Shown: positions 23,590 through 37,300, counted from the stretch's first letter. The stretch is DNA of 64,000 nucleotides from Paralvinella palmiformis (GCA_025642065.1 JAODUP010000351.1:143501-207500); one strand, 5' to 3'. Numbers and translations are program-made. Notes: generated from the letters alone by a model not told the origin.

Positions 23590-25940
23590 CCTGACCGGAG
23601 ACCCTCAGTAGCACAACCAGTAGTGATGGACAGTTCCTGACATAGTGGGACATCTCGTAAACGCTACACCACAAGACAAGCAGCACAAATTTTACATTCA
23701 TATGGTATCAAAGACAGGAGAAGTTCGCAAATAAGGAAGTTACAGTTATTATCTACGAATGCTGATACTTGAAAAACAAACTACATCAACTACAGCTCTC
23801 TATGTATGACAAGGAGACTGACATAGTTCTAATTATTGATGATAAGTGATGATACAACCACAGTACAGCCGATAAACACAGATGATTATGATATGTTCAG
23901 CAGATACCATAACACGAGGGATAGCTGTGAGTTGTGTACATCACGATATCGCTAAGGAAATTTCTCATCGAAATCGGTTTTCCTGTTGAATGTAAAGATA
24001 TTTTGTGGATGAAACTCAGACTAAAAGGAAACGACGGCCTCATTCTTTGATGTATCTATATAACCAGGGGCTTCAATATGCCGATGATTGACTGGAGTGC
24101 CTTCACAAAAGTCAAATCTTTCTTGACACCATGAGGAAAACATTCGTTCACCAGTACATAATCCAGTCTACCGGTCATCATCATTGCCAGAACCACAACA
24201 TATTAGATCTCATGATTACTAATGAGGCAGAGAGGGTCAATAACCTCCTGTATCTCTGTCTGGATTAGGAGAGCAAGTGATCGTCTCTAAATCAAAGACA
24301 TGTTGGCGCTACACGAACAGCTAAACGGCCATAAGTTGGCAGAACTAGAACAGGAGGACGATATACTGACCAAGGATTACATCAAGAAAGCATAGTTGAT
24401 TAATAACTTTGTTGCCAGTGTCTTCACCAGAGAAAACACAGACAGTATCATCTTTCTAACGCTGAGATAAGCAGATGAACACCTGACATACGTAGTAATT
24501 GTAGAGAAGAAATTAAAATTGATAAAGCCAGCAAAAACAAGAACTGAATAACTACATCCGACAGGACTCTTAGAGACAACGTTCACGATCATCCTCCAAT
24601 TGTCCTTCACCTTTACCTAGTCCCTGGCTGAAAAACTACTTCATGAAACCTGGAACTTGGAAGAAGATTAATCATATCACTCTGATCTAAAAGAATATAA
24701 AATAGACACTACCAAGAGATTACAGACCAGTAAATCTTACTTCAGTGGTCGGTAAGGTGATGGAATCACTGATCAGAGACAGGTTGATGCAGCATATGAC
24801 AGACGGATGCCATTTTTTCGAATTCCAATATGGTTTTGTGCCAGGCAGATATTGTATGACTCATATCCTGCTCACACTTCAACTATGGACTGAGTTGGTA
24901 GATGAAGGTCAACCATTAGACATGGTGTACCTTGATTTCAAGAAAGCTTTTGATAGTTTGCCGCACACTCGATTCTTCCAAAAGGTGAAAGCATTCGGCA
25001 TCGATGGAAATCTCCTGAAATGGATACATCGTTCGATACCTTATCTGTCTGCATGGGTAACTGTCCTCAGTGGGATTCCACAAAGAAGTGTCTTAGAGCC
25101 TATCCTATTTGTCAATTTCATAACTTACCTCTCAGATAAGGTACTGAGCACGGTAAAGATATTTGCTGATGACACAAAGATGTTTAATAAGATACTCAAC
25201 GTAAGAGAACCATTGCCAGATGCAAGCAGACTTAAACCGTTTTGGGAAAGTAGTCAATAGAATGGCATCTTGGTTTTAATGAGAGCAAAGTCTTACATTT
25301 TGGCAGGAACAATTCTGAACTGGTATACCAGATAAACGAGATAACTTTGATGAGTGACACAACAGAGAAAGATCTGGGAATTACAATCAATAGTAACCTG
25401 AAATATCATGATCACATAATACAAGCAGTAAATAAATCATCCAGAATATTAGACCATGTTAAGAAGACCTTCACGTGCCTGGATAAATTACAGTATCCAG
25501 ATTATACAAGGCCATAGTGAGGCCGCATCTTGAATATGGTAATGTCGTGTGATCACCAATATATAAAGATCCAGCGGCGAAAAACAACATCATTGCCGAG
25601 TCTCTGATCTCTCCCATATGAAGAGGTGATCCCCAGACTTATATTGCCATCATTCTTGCACAGAAGACGACAAGAGGATATGATCCAAGTCTTCAAGATC
25701 CTGAGTGGTTTAGACATAATTGAGCCAAGTTTCTTCTTCCATCAACCAGAGTACGCCGTGACAAGAGCCCACAGTGAGATGAAATACACACAAGTGATAT
25801 GAGAGGCTCTTAATTTGGTCAAAGAATTGTACCGGACTGGAACTCCCTCTCGGGAGATGTTGTCAGCAGAAATACTCTGAACTAGTTCAAATCAAGATTA
25901 GATCACTTTTACTGTAACGTTTAGTACAAGATACCATTAA
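23590..25940 (+). pseudogene. CR1-like LINE ORF2 (endonuclease and reverse transcriptase), decayed
   Basis: After ORF1-type QAAQILHSYGIKDRRSSQIR, frames read LLSTNADTLKNKLHQLQLSM then YDKETDIVLIID (start of the apurinic-like endonuclease). The reverse transcriptase is clearest at 24745-25260: MVGKVMESLIRDRLMQHM, FVPGRYCMTHILL, motif A MVYLDFKKAFDSLPH, motif B LSGIPQRSVLEPILFV (family form SGVPQGSVLGP), motif C IFADDTKMF. The thumb continues in shifted frames (LHFGRNNSELVYQINEIT, DLGITINSNLKYHDHI) and the end FKSRLDHFYCNV lies near 25920. Stops and shifts show it is not active. Confidence 0.88.
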
Positions 25941-26880
25941 TCATCATTAAACTGTAATACTGCAGGAAAACCGGAAACAACAGTTATTGTAACCCCATAT
26001 TCTATATATATGGTAATAATGTTGCTACTAATTATTTTTAAATATTTACATTAATAATAGTTACTACTCTGCGATTTGGCAATCTGTGTGTGTGTGTTTG
26101 TGTGTGTGTACGAGCGCGCACACTCGCGTGTGTGTGTCTGTCTGTATGTGTGTGTGTGTGTGCGCGCGCGCGCGAACCTGTGTGTATGTGTGTGTTTTTG
26201 GATACATATATATGTTGGCACTGGCTTAGTCGGTGAAATATCTTGGTATGTGTACCATTTCTTTCATAACGGATTAGAACTCATTATAAAACGTATTTAA
26301 AATAAAAAATAAAACAACTATTATAATACGATATATCTCTCAGCGTCACATCTTAAGGCATTTGTGAGGTATTTATCACAAAAGAAATTGACGCTCGTTA
26401 TTTATTTACCTGTACTCGATAATTATCAACAATATTCATCGATATTTATGTTTGAGAAGGCAATAAACTCTGAAGGGGTGCGCTTATTAGAATGTATAAA
26501 AAATACATCGTTACTGTGAAGGAATGGATCATTAAATGTTATGTATCTAGCATGTTTCTTAAATGTTGTTTTTATTATATCCAAGTTAATTATCTTCATC
26601 TAACATAAAGATAATGACATTGGATGATGTCACTCGTTGGTGGATGAAACGTCATACGCAGTATGTTTATAGAATACTTCATTGAGATAGTTGTTAACAT
26701 CCCGATGACATTCTAATGTAGTCAGTCAGTAAATAGATAAATAACTAGAACTGATTCACTGATCCAGTGATAGTCTGACTGTATCAGTAATTTGATGACT
26801 GATTATCAGGATATAAGTCTAATGAACGACTTAATAAAACATATTGAACAATTTTATGAAGATTTAATACACGAATACTT
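25941..26880. other. Noncoding DNA with a Z-DNA-prone (GT)n/(GC)n run
   Basis: GT and CGCGCGCG alternations at 26085-26200. Otherwise AT-rich unique DNA; no gene. Confidence 0.6.
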
Positions 26881-27115
26881 CAATGGATGGATATGAATTG
26901 AGGGATGGGTGGACAAATGGGTGGATGGGTAGATATGGATTGATTGATGAATGGATAAATGGATAATTGGATGGATATGGATGGATAGATGGATATGGAT
27001 TGATGGATGGATAAATGGATGAATGGATATGGATTGATAGAAGAATGGATACATGGATGGATGGATACGGATTGATGGATGTATGGATAAATGGATGGAT
27101 GAATAGATGGATTAA
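26881..27115. repeat. (TGGA)n-derived minisatellite
   Basis: Degenerate GGATGGATATGGATTGAT words over about 230 bases. The minus-strand [16 protein letters not shown] frame is an artefact. Confidence 0.93.
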
Positions 27116-27202
27116 TAATTTAATAGTCATAACAGATACACGTCATAACAGTACCAAATATTTTAATATTTTCAATAAATAAAAATTTATTTTTGTTTTA
27201 AC

Positions 27203-27204
<2 letters not shown>

Positions 27205-27267
<63 letters not shown>

Positions 27268-27530
27268 TAATAATAATAAACAAGCCAATGATATGCAATA
27301 TCATAAATAACAACCACAAACACAACAATAACATCAACAACAAACACAACAACACCAACAAAAATAACAACAACATTTTGGCTACCAGCCAAAAAACATA
27401 TAAAACACTTGAAATTTGGCAAATAGAAAAATTATGACTACTCACTAACAATAACAATAACAGGTAGTATACCTCTAACTAAAACAACAATAACAACAAC
27501 AATAATGTAAAAGACACTAAATATCATAAT
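27205..27530. repeat. (TAA)n followed by (AAC)-rich tract
   Basis: About 25 TAA units at 27206-27280, then CAACAACAA-rich sequence to 27510. Confidence 0.9.
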
Positions 27531-28123
27531 TAGATAAAGCGATCAAAAGAAGAAACGTAGATGTATAACAACAATAACATCAACATAAATATTTGTATAA
27601 CCAACATCACTATAACAACCTGAAACAACAACATTTTAAATTGTGTAACATTTTGACCCAAATGTCATCTCATTGTAAATAAACCAAACCTTGACGTAAT
27701 ATATCGTGTCAGAGATAAGATAAAGATGAGTTTTAGTCTAATATTTATTGTATATTATGTCAGATTTTGGCTTTATAATATGTTACATATAAATTATATA
27801 TTATATTATATGTTGATTGTATAGTATGTTAGATGTTGATTGTATATTGTGTTAGACGTTGATGGTATAATATGTTTGACAATGATTGTATATTATGTTA
27901 TATGTTGATTGTATAATATGTTATATGTTGGTTGTATAATATGTTATATGTTGGCTGATTGTTGACAGTTACAAGCTGAGAAGATATCAGATAATATATA
28001 TTATTTGTGTCCTGCTGCTGATGTTTTCCTGTCTGCCGAATACGGACAGAAAGAATACAGAGACTGGGATATTCTCATAGCAACTCCGGAGTTTACTGGG
28101 AAATAATACTTAATTAACTGGTA

Positions 28124-28127
<4 letters not shown>
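27531..28127. repeat. AT-rich DNA with ~23-bp tgttatatgttgattgtataa repeats
   Basis: At 27770-27960, about eight degenerate copies of ATGTTGATTGTATAATATG. Flanks unique; no gene. Confidence 0.7.
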
Positions 28128-28215
<88 letters not shown>

Positions 28216-28216
28216 T

Positions 28217-28255
<39 letters not shown>

Positions 28256-28296
28256 CAAAACACTAACTCACACACACACACACACACACACACAAG
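28128..28296. repeat. (GT)n-(TA)n-(CA)n self-complementary microsatellite
   Basis: About 45 GT units, then (TA)n at 28220-28247, then (CA)n at 28269-28294. The GT and CA runs are complementary around the TA core. Confidence 0.95.
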
Positions 28297-28569
28297 AGTG
28301 GAACGAATAGAATCATACATTATTGGAGTTTACCATCATAAATTGTTATAAGAAAACCAGAAACAACCCAAAGGATGACATGTTGTCTCTTAAAACAAGT
28401 CTACGGTTAACGTCAGTTACCCTTCCCACATTTGTCTCAAGGATCCATTATCCGGACGAAGAATCACGTAATCCGTGGTCGCTGTCTTCAGCTTTATCCA
28501 TCAATATCCCGGTAACACACAACAGCGTCTCTATCGGTTGTCCTAGGAACAGAGGACTAACTTAAGGTT
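28297..28569. other. Unique noncoding DNA
   Basis: An 80-codon open frame here shows no recognisable motif. Confidence 0.4.
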
Positions 28570-28900
28570 GTCTATATCCAGACATCTCAGAGTCAGACTC
28601 TCATCTTTCCTCTCTAAGCGACCAAATCCCAGAGACGTATCCCAGAAGCCCCGCGGTATTACCGCGCAGAGAGCGTTCCACATCTCGCGGCACGTCAGCT
28701 GACCAGACAAACGAGACAAGGCGAGATTTATGGCATTAGGTCATGACAGCCTTAAATATTTAATTCGGCCATTGATGTTAGACAATAGTACACCCATCCA
28801 ACAAGCTATTGGTCCTACTGCAATAAAACCTTTCTAATCACCCGACAGACATATGATGCACGGAATATTAATGAGGTGATTGGTTTACCCTGATGGCCGC
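28570..28900. promoter_or_regulatory. GC-richer unique patch, candidate regulatory segment
   Basis: CpG-bearing, with a perfect inverted repeat CGCGGTATTACCGCG at 28652-28666. No open frame. It may be a conserved noncoding element or an unrecognised exon. Confidence 0.25.
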
Positions 28901-29147
28901 CAACTTTGTGTTTGTTTATCATGTTCGTTTGATCGTGTATTTGTTTGTTTATATGTTTATATTTTCTTGTTTATTTTTCCTCTGTTTATCACCGAAAAAA
29001 ATCGGATATCATCTGGTGGCTGGAGAAGGAAAATCTCCATTTTACCAAGGGAGCCACTAACCGAGCTTTTATTTTATGCTGTAAGCCTTGCCCGAGTAGA
29101 TAGTTGGTGTGCCACCAGAAGTCGTGCTGTCATCAGTCAATTAGTAA

Positions 29148-29507
29148 ATGACATCTGTACGACAGACACCAGCTGGTTTTTGGTTGCCTTCCCCTAATAT
29201 CGCCTGCTGTTTTCTGCGGTCCTGCTTCATCAATCAGTGCCAGAAATATGGCGACGCCACGTCTATATATGAATTGATTTACTGTCCAAATATCTCTTTG
29301 TGGTCGTATGGTGGCAATTTCGTGCTTGTTTTAGACGTATTTTGCCGGGGAAGGAGATTTTTGGGTAGATTTGTTAAAGATAAATTTGTAATGTTACAGA
29401 TCCCGGAGCTATACAGAGGTCTTGCGTATTCTAAGAATATCACTCCCTTCCTGTATATACTTCTGGGTGATAACCTGTTTTTAGAGAGTTGTATGTATAA
29501 TTTCTGA
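29148..29507 (+). CDS. Unassigned 119-codon open frame
   Basis: An open frame in ordinary, non-repetitive sequence, overlapping another 105-codon frame at 28880-29197. Residues include SLWSYGGNFVLVLDVFCRGR and ITPFLYILLGDNLFLESC. I recognise no domain; Cys and aromatic content is high, as in random AT-moderate sequence, and there is no splice or start context to favour it. Most likely chance; listed because it is the longest non-repeat frame between the two larger LINE remnants. Confidence 0.12.
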   Translation: MTSVRQTPAGFWLPSPNIACCFLRSCFINQCQKYGDATSIYELIYCPNISLWSYGGNFVLVLDVFCRGRRFLGRFVKDKFVMLQIPELYRGLAYSKNITPFLYILLGDNLFLESCMYNF

Positions 29508-29510
29508 GAA

Positions 29511-29906
29511 CTTTAAATACATAATAACAATATTCTGCGACAAATATTAAATAATAATTTACTCCAATTAGAACTTGATATGTCTGCTAAAATTATTGTA
29601 TCAAAGATAATTTCTCAAAAATATTAAACGAAAATTTGTGAAATATAGTGTATAAAACGATATTAACAGACGATTTTATAGTTTATATTTATTATTATTA
29701 TTATTATTAATCAAATGTTGTATACAACTGCTCATATGTATATGTTTGTATAATTTGAAATAAACTACCGTTGTTGTTTTTATTCTTATTACAACAATTA
29801 CTACTATACTACCTCTACTATAACCACTACTGCTACTACTACCAAATTAAACTGTCTTCATATTCGCTCCATAAAAACCAAACCATTAATTAGAGGTAAT
29901 TTTTAT

Positions 29907-29947
<41 letters not shown>

Positions 29948-30010
29948 GGTGTTATGCTGTTAAGATCAGATGATATGATGTTATGTAATATTTCTTCTAC
30001 TGTTGCCAGA

Positions 30011-30059
<49 letters not shown>

Positions 30060-30515
30060 AATAGGTTCAGTCTAATGTAGATTTGATAAACACGATGTTC
30101 ACATTATCTGGCTCAACACTTTAATTAGCTGTGATTTATAATAATAGCTCACCCCCCATTCTCCACACAGATCTACTATTTATCTTATTAGGATTTATTG
30201 GCCCTTTATATAATGTAGAAAAACCACACACGACGTCTGGTTATTTCAGCATCCAGCTAAAGTCACCATATCGTCTGCTAAACACGTTAATAGTAACCCG
30301 GATCATGGTCTAGTAATGGAGTTTTATGACGAGAAAGTATTACAGTTGTCAGCTTACCATAGCCGCCATCTTTGTTATTACAGATATGTTGTATAAGAAT
30401 CTTAGCATTTTTCTTGTCCAGAATATCCTGTTGGGCTTCTTCGGTTTATGGCGATATACATTTTGGATAATAGCCCTTACGAATACTAATAATTGTGAAA
30501 AACATTTGATGTGTC
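29511..30515. other. AT-rich DNA with two (TA)n runs
   Basis: (TA)n at 29910-29947 and 30016-30056; (ATT)n at 29691-29708. No gene seen. Confidence 0.6.
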
Positions 30516-30518
30516 TCG

Positions 30519-30538
30519 CAACACACACACACACGCAC

Positions 30539-30622
<84 letters not shown>
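30519..30622. repeat. (AC)n-(GT)n back-to-back microsatellite
   Basis: An AC run at 30519-30540 faces about 39 GT units from 30544, separated by three bases (tag), so it can fold into a hairpin. Confidence 0.95.
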
Positions 30623-30623
<1 letters not shown>

Positions 30624-30762
30624 TGGTGTCGTCATTCGGTCATATATTCCGATGTTAAAAAAGTATTCACTCATTCATTATTTAAATGTCTGTCCGTTTG
30701 TTCGAATGTGTATCTGTTTTCACCAATTCTACAAACAAAATTCACATTACCAGCTGACCTTC

Positions 30763-30793
<31 letters not shown>

Positions 30794-32360
30794 CATGGTG
30801 TGAGTTTTTTCTTTCGTGACTTTTTCGTGTGGCTTTTTTATAGTCACTACTTCAAAGCCTTCCCCGTCCCTTGCCTATATTTAAGCCTAAGCACTAAAAC
30901 TAGAGCACTCCCGATCTGGCTGTAAACAAACAATATGGCATCGTGTCACTAGGTGGCGACAGAGAGATATTTTATCATAAACACCACGTGACCTTAGTTT
31001 GGACTGGACGTTTGTTAAGTTACATCCCAGACAATGGTAATAACAAGGTAATGTGATCGCTGGTCACGTTGTTGTGATAGTAATCGTGTTGCTGCTGTGT
31101 TGTTGTTGTTGCTGCTGCTGCTGCTGTGACATTACTGTTGTTGCCAATCAGGTTAATTAGATGACCTCATTATAGAGGTTTTATTATACTTTGTATATGT
31201 AGCTTGGTCTGGTTTTCTGCACCGTAAGCCACATATTTTCTCTTCTAGTATAAATGTATGACTCCACAATTGAAATGCTATAAGTTTCTGTTCTAATCAA
31301 ATATTTGAATGAAACATATATTAAACCGTTAGTTCTTACAATACCTGAAGTGGTACTCAAGTAGAATTTGAACGTTTTCGGCAATTTCGTGGAACTACAA
31401 AAGTTACTTACCAATAACAACTTACAGAAGTTTATCAAATAAGGAGGATTATTACACCGCTGTTATTTAGAATTGTTTTCTTTTTCATTAAATATACATT
31501 CTACATTATAATATTCCAAATTTGTCGTGTATACATTGTTGTTAAGTCTTTGGCAATTCTTCTTATACTAGCGGTAAAATAGTATGTTTTTGTACTAATC
31601 AGTACTGTCTTTTCCCACAATTATTGTTACTGATCAAACTGATTACGGTAAGTTATCGAGCAATCAGTTCTGTAACGAGCGAGCAGCCAAAGACTGGAAT
31701 AAGTTGGTGTGACATATTATTATGTACATATTTTGTATATCGTAATTGCTAGATTCCACTTAACTCACACTGTACGATAAATACAAAACAAATGAAGAAC
31801 AATTTATAATTGGTTTTGAGCCACACCTACGACAGGTTGTCATTGTGATGTGGTTACTGACAGAGAAAGCGGCCATTTTCCTTCGCGTTTAATTAAAAGA
31901 AATATATCACCTGTATTATTTATAACACATAATCATAAAATGACAACAGAAGATGAGATGGTTAATGTAACACTCGGTTACATTAGACACTTACCTTTTC
32001 CACATTCATTTCTAACATATTTTACGATTAACAGTTTGACGAATGTCACGCCATGTTGAAAAGGTTAGTTTAGAAAAACCGGAACACATCGTGACAATAT
32101 ATGTCACAACTAACGGTCAGTAAGGTGATATTGTGACATATTTAAAACTAGAGAACAAAGGGTAGCTGTATGTGTGTGTCTAAGAGCTGACTATTACAGA
32201 GCAGATGGCAATTCTCATCACATCAGAGAAAGATATTATCTGGTCACATGACACTGTGTGCCACGTGACAGAACGAATCACGTGATGTTTACCGTTTTCC
32301 AGTAGAGCTGTCAAAAAGATTATCGTCTCAAGCTGTAGTGTAGACATTTTTTATATATTG
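30623..32360. other. Unique noncoding DNA
   Basis: (TA)n at 30767-30793, (GCT)n at 31108-31127, CACGTG at 30985, 32262 and 32279. Short frames only. Confidence 0.55.
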
Positions 32361-32500
32361 AAACCATCGTGGGTGGTCTAATGAAGCCACCGTTACCGGT
32401 CTAAGGAAGCCATTGTGGCTGGTCTAAGGAATTCATCGTAGCTGGTCTAAGGAATCCATCGTTGCTGGTCTAAGGAAGCCAGCGTAACCGATCTAAGGAC
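32361..32500. repeat. 23-24-bp minisatellite (ggtctaaggaagccatcgt)
   Basis: Six degenerate copies of a unit with GGTCTAAGGAAGCCATCGT. Confidence 0.85.
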
Positions 32501-32639
32501 CTTCTATTGTAGTTAATTTTTATTCATTTCTCATTTGCATTTACGTCCCCCCAGCATGAACCTTAATTATAAATCCGGATTATTCATCACTTCCCTCGGA
32601 AGTAGACTATTTCTAGCTGCCATTAATAACCTTAGAGCC

Positions 32640-32965
32640 TTTCAACAACCGAACAGCTACTGATTTATGGCTAAGTCAACATCCAGCGAACTACTGATTT
32701 ATGGCAATGTAAACATCCGAACAGCTACTGATTTATGCCTAAGTCAACATGCGGCAAGCTAATGATTTATTATTGAGTCAACATTCCACCAAATAAAGAA
32801 ATAATGCTGAGTCAACTTCCAATCAGCTATTGATTTATGGCTGAGTCAACACGTAGCCAGCTACTGATGTGTGGTGTAGTCAACATCCAAATAGCTAATG
32901 ATTTATGACTCAGTCAACAGTCGAACAGCTAATGGTTTATGGCCGTGTCAACATACGAACACATA
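32640..32965. repeat. ~35-bp minisatellite (agctactgatttatggct)
   Basis: About nine degenerate copies built on ACAGCTACTGATTTATGGCT followed by an AGTCAACAT word. Confidence 0.85.
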
Positions 32966-34585
32966 AAACATCAAATAGTGATTCCAATATGCTGAATTAT
33001 CATTCAGTCATCATGACATATTAAATTGAGTTCATCGTCTACTAACTGGGTCAGGTCGTCTATGAGAGTACCGGACGATATAATACAGGGGTAGAAAATC
33101 TAGAAAATATTTTAACTGAAACTTAAAACACCATATCGTTTATTATACACATTTCTCTTACAATAATTGAGACGTTACCATAAGTTGTAATTGTTAAAAT
33201 GATCTCTCACAAATATTTGTCTGCGATGAAGTCATTTCAAAGTTTGTGTCGCTATTTCGTTGCGTGTAAATCATGGAACTAAAGTTAATTTATACTTTTA
33301 GTAAAACTATGTTCACTTTATTTCCTATAAATCGAGACAAATATTTATTTCTAAAAAACGCAAACAAACATTTTATAATTATATTTTATTATCCTATTAG
33401 AATGTTATAATCATATTAATCTTATTGTTTCGTTGTAATGCTATTGTTCATTAACAACGATAACATTCCAACTAATTAGCTGAGCTAAAATGTTTTTTTT
33501 TTTCTTTTCAAAGAATCTTCAATCACCATTCCATTATTAATGCCATGGAAAACCTTCTACAAAACTCTCCTCACCTGACGTAAGTGGGACATTTATACAA
33601 ATTTTCGCAATAAATATATAATATGTTCTTCGTATGAAATTCGTTGTGCTAAAAAGCAGAAACTCTTTTTAGCATTAGTACATTTAAAATACTAAACCCA
33701 CGTAGAGACTCCAACTTTAATGTATTTCACATGACACACTTCCTTCCACGTCACAAATTCATTTCCCTGTACAATGAAACATTAGAATCTCGACAATAAC
33801 CATCAATGATTGTTTTTACGGTACTTTAAACTCACTATAACTCACTGTATTCTTATCGGGCGCTTGTTTTAAATATATTTCCTTTACAGCTCCTCCTTCA
33901 CTTTAAGGTATATAATATCTTTTATCGAAATAAATATTACGTTGGTTGACTTATTGATAATTGTATGATTGGATTTAACAACATCGGTCATATATTCGAG
34001 GTATTAAACACAATTATACGCACGCATGCACACGCACAAGCACACGCACACACATTATTTTATATTAAAAATAAAAATATAATAATAATAATAATAATGT
34101 TATGTTTACAAATATACGTTGCTTGTCGAAGAAGGCACATAATGAATACATCAATCTAAATACTTAATGATAAAGATTATAATATGTCTTGGTATTTTAT
34201 TCCAATTGATATAACATTGGTCTGACATACGTCGTACATACACTAAAACTTAGATTCATTTCAAATAAAGAATAGTAATTTAACCTGCCAAAAACCTACG
34301 AAGTATTGATGACAACTTGAACACAGAAGTGACAGGTGTAAAATCAAATATGAAATATACTTTAAAATAGAACCCAGTTTTAAACCTCAGGATATTGTTG
34401 CTATAATTATCTGTGTATAGGTACACTCTAATATGTTCAAACAGATGTACGTATCTGTAGTGTTCTGACTAATGTCGTCTATCTTTTATTTATTGTGTCT
34501 CTGAGGCATTTATTTGCATAATAATAAGATTCTAATCTCTAAACTAGATACTATATATGTATGAGATGTCGCCATGGGACAAATA
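32966..34585. other. AT-rich unique DNA; no gene seen
   Basis: Short (TAA)n at 34081-34098 and imperfect (CA)n near 34020-34050. Nothing else recognised. Confidence 0.5.
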
Positions 34586-34935
34586 CACAGACCGAGAGGC
34601 AGATAGACAGACAAATAGAGAGAGAGAGACCGGACAGATAGACTGGTTCAGGGAGAGACAAAAAGCTCGGATTAACAGACATACAGACAGACAGACAAAC
34701 AAACAAACAAACGGGAAAGGCTAATTAATTAGGCACAAAAGAATAATTAAAGACAAACAAACGGACAGAGGGATTGAGATACGGATGAAGTAACATACAG
34801 ACAGATAGATAGACAAACAGGCAGACAGACGATAGACAGGTGGACGGATGTGACATATACAGACGAAGAAACAATCAAGACGGATAGACGGGTAGATGGA
34901 CAGACAGACAGACATATATACAGACACTCAGGCAA
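34586..34935. repeat. Degenerate (GACA)/(AAAC) tract
   Basis: Mixed cagacagacaga, acaaacaaacaa and gatagatagaca words over about 350 bases. Repetitive frames across it are artefacts. Confidence 0.9.
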
Positions 34936-36425
34936 ACAAACAGACATAAATAAGTTAGCGTGTTCCTGATGATTTAGTGAGGAGAGTATTTTGATCATAA
35001 CGTCACCATGTAATATTTATTTTGATATAACTTTAGCATCTTTTTATTCCGTTTTAGCATTTTGTTAAAATCATATATAAATACATTATCATATAGAAAT
35101 TTTTTGATGACCTTTATTTATTGTTAAATGTTTCGTTTTAAATGATTATCATAATTAAGACAATATCAAACTTTTTCGACAACTCGGCTACCATAACAGC
35201 ATCAATTACCTTCATATTGTGCCTAATGATTTAGAGATAGGCTTCATGAACAAAAAATAGATACAAAGGAACATCAGTAAAAAAAAAAAATAATAATATA
35301 GTATTACAACTGGAGTTCACAAATTCAAATTACATATTCAATATCACAACAAAAATACATTTATTTAATTAAACTAGCACGATGTTCCACATAATATCAT
35401 TAAATACTACTACTACTACTATTACTACTACTACTACTACTACTAATAATAATAATAATAATAATTTGTGTTAACATTATTGAAAATAATAGAAATGATG
35501 CTGTTATTATTACAAATGGTTATCATTATTGTCATAATTCTTACAATTCTGAACCAAATTCAAATAGTACACTAGTTCAAACAATAGAATTAACTGAATT
35601 TAATTATTTATGCAAATAATGTAAGTAATCTATAAATTTGGATACCTAAACTTAACAAATATTTGTCAAAAGTCATAAACAATGGCATAATTATTCAATG
35701 AAATCATCCTCGACAGCGCGATATTACAAGAAATGGAATTAATTAAATAATTTTATGATAAATATTCAACTGACCGATGTTTGTTAATATTATATAGATC
35801 TTATCAAACAAATGATATGTTTATAGTTTTATTGTGTTTGTTAAAAGGGACATTTCTCATGTTAGGTGATATGGTGTAGAATAGTATAATTGTGAATCAT
35901 ACAGGTAAGATAATATGGTTGCATAATGAATGAAATAATATTACACAATAAAAAGTAGATAATATCATATGTGGTGTCCTAAATATCAGTATCTTGATAT
36001 TTAATTCTTTATTTTATATAATAGATTTATATGGTTGTTCAAAATGTACTTAAACACATCTGATTTCGGTTTTATATCAATAACTTTGCTTAATGTTCTT
36101 GTTATGAATATTTGGGACATACGTCGATGCTAAAATATGTTTAATTTCGTATATTGTCACTGATCTTTGTAATAAGAATTATAAAGATTTATGGCTATTT
36201 ATTTAATTATTTTCCAACTTCTTCCTTTTAACAAATCTATCTGTTTTTGGATATTTTTTTTAAAGTATAATAATTAGAAAAAATAATGTCACATCGAATA
36301 TAATATTCTATTAAATAACTCATTATAAAGGTAATATTTAATGTTGTTATTGCAATAAAATATGATATTAGACTACGTTAGAAACTCAGACTATGTTACT
36401 ACAAAGGTAGATACAAGGTAATGAC
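34936..36425. other. AT-rich DNA; no gene seen
   Basis: (A)10 near 35280, (ACT)n and (TAA)n at 35405-35465. Nothing coding recognised. Confidence 0.5.
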
Positions 36426-36429
36426 CATC

Positions 36430-37300
36430 CACCCAGCAGCACAGAAATGATCGGTACTAGAACAAATGAATGTACAGGATTCTTGGTCATTTGTGTGACC
36501 CTATTTGAAGACGTCATCTGTCCATTTATACCAACACCAAACCATCAAACGACAGAAGGAAGAAACTATGGATGAACCGACCCCAAAACTTTTTAGAGAT
36601 ACTAGTACTCCAAATTGAAGAACAATCCCAGGATAGGTGACATTATGGCTAACGATGGTACAAAATCTCAATGTGAATCGGAACCCAATAATAGGAAAAG
36701 TCATGGTGTCAATAATAGGTGACCACTTGGTACATCATCTGCTGGAAACTCAATTATTCTGTGATGCCCAAAAAAGGGTTTGTCCCGGCGCGGTCATGTA
36801 TGATCCAACTACTCACAGTCTTAGAACTGTGGACTGAACTACTCGACCCCAGTGACCCAATAGATGCAGTGTACCTGGATTTCCGGAAGGCGTTCGATTC
36901 TGTATCACACGAGACACTCCATGCTAAGATAGCAGCATATGGATTCAACGGCAAAGTTCTGGACTGGATACAAGCTTTCCTGACTGACCGTAAACAATGT
37001 GTAGTGGTGAATAGTTGTCTGTCAGTATGGCTGTAGGGGCTCAGCGGTATTCCTCAAGGGAACGTTCGCGGATCCATACTGTTTGTCATCTTTATTAATG
37101 ACCTACTCGATATGATACGCAGCACAGAACATACATTGGCGGATGACTCAAAAGTATTTAGGAAATCTTTCTCAGAGAATGACTGCGTCGAACTGCAATC
37201 GGATCTCCAACGAGTAGTTGGTTGGTCTGAGAAGTGGCAGCTGCAGTTCAGTGTCGACAAATGCAAATCCTCCATCTTGGGAGGAATAACAGATGAGTAT
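36430..37300 (+). pseudogene. Second CR1-like LINE reverse transcriptase remnant
   Basis: Frames read GFVPARSCMIQLLTVLELWT, motif A DAVYLDFRKAFDSVSH, KVLDWIQAFLTDRKQCVVVN, motif B with SGIPQGNVRGSILFV after a stop, NDLLDMIRSTEHT, motif C LADDSKVF (family F changed to L), then WSEKWQLQFSVDKCKSSILG. Stops and at least two shifts. No ORF1, endonuclease or C-terminal end is visible, so it is truncated at both sides. It differs from the copy at 22-26 kb, so it belongs to another subfamily. Confidence 0.87.

Noticed and set aside
28880..29197. 105-residue frame with a hydrophobic CLYVYIFLFIFPLF segment, possible membrane protein
   Set aside because: The hydrophobic run comes from T-rich sequence (tgtttatatgtttat), no homologous motif is seen, and no promoter or splice context supports it.
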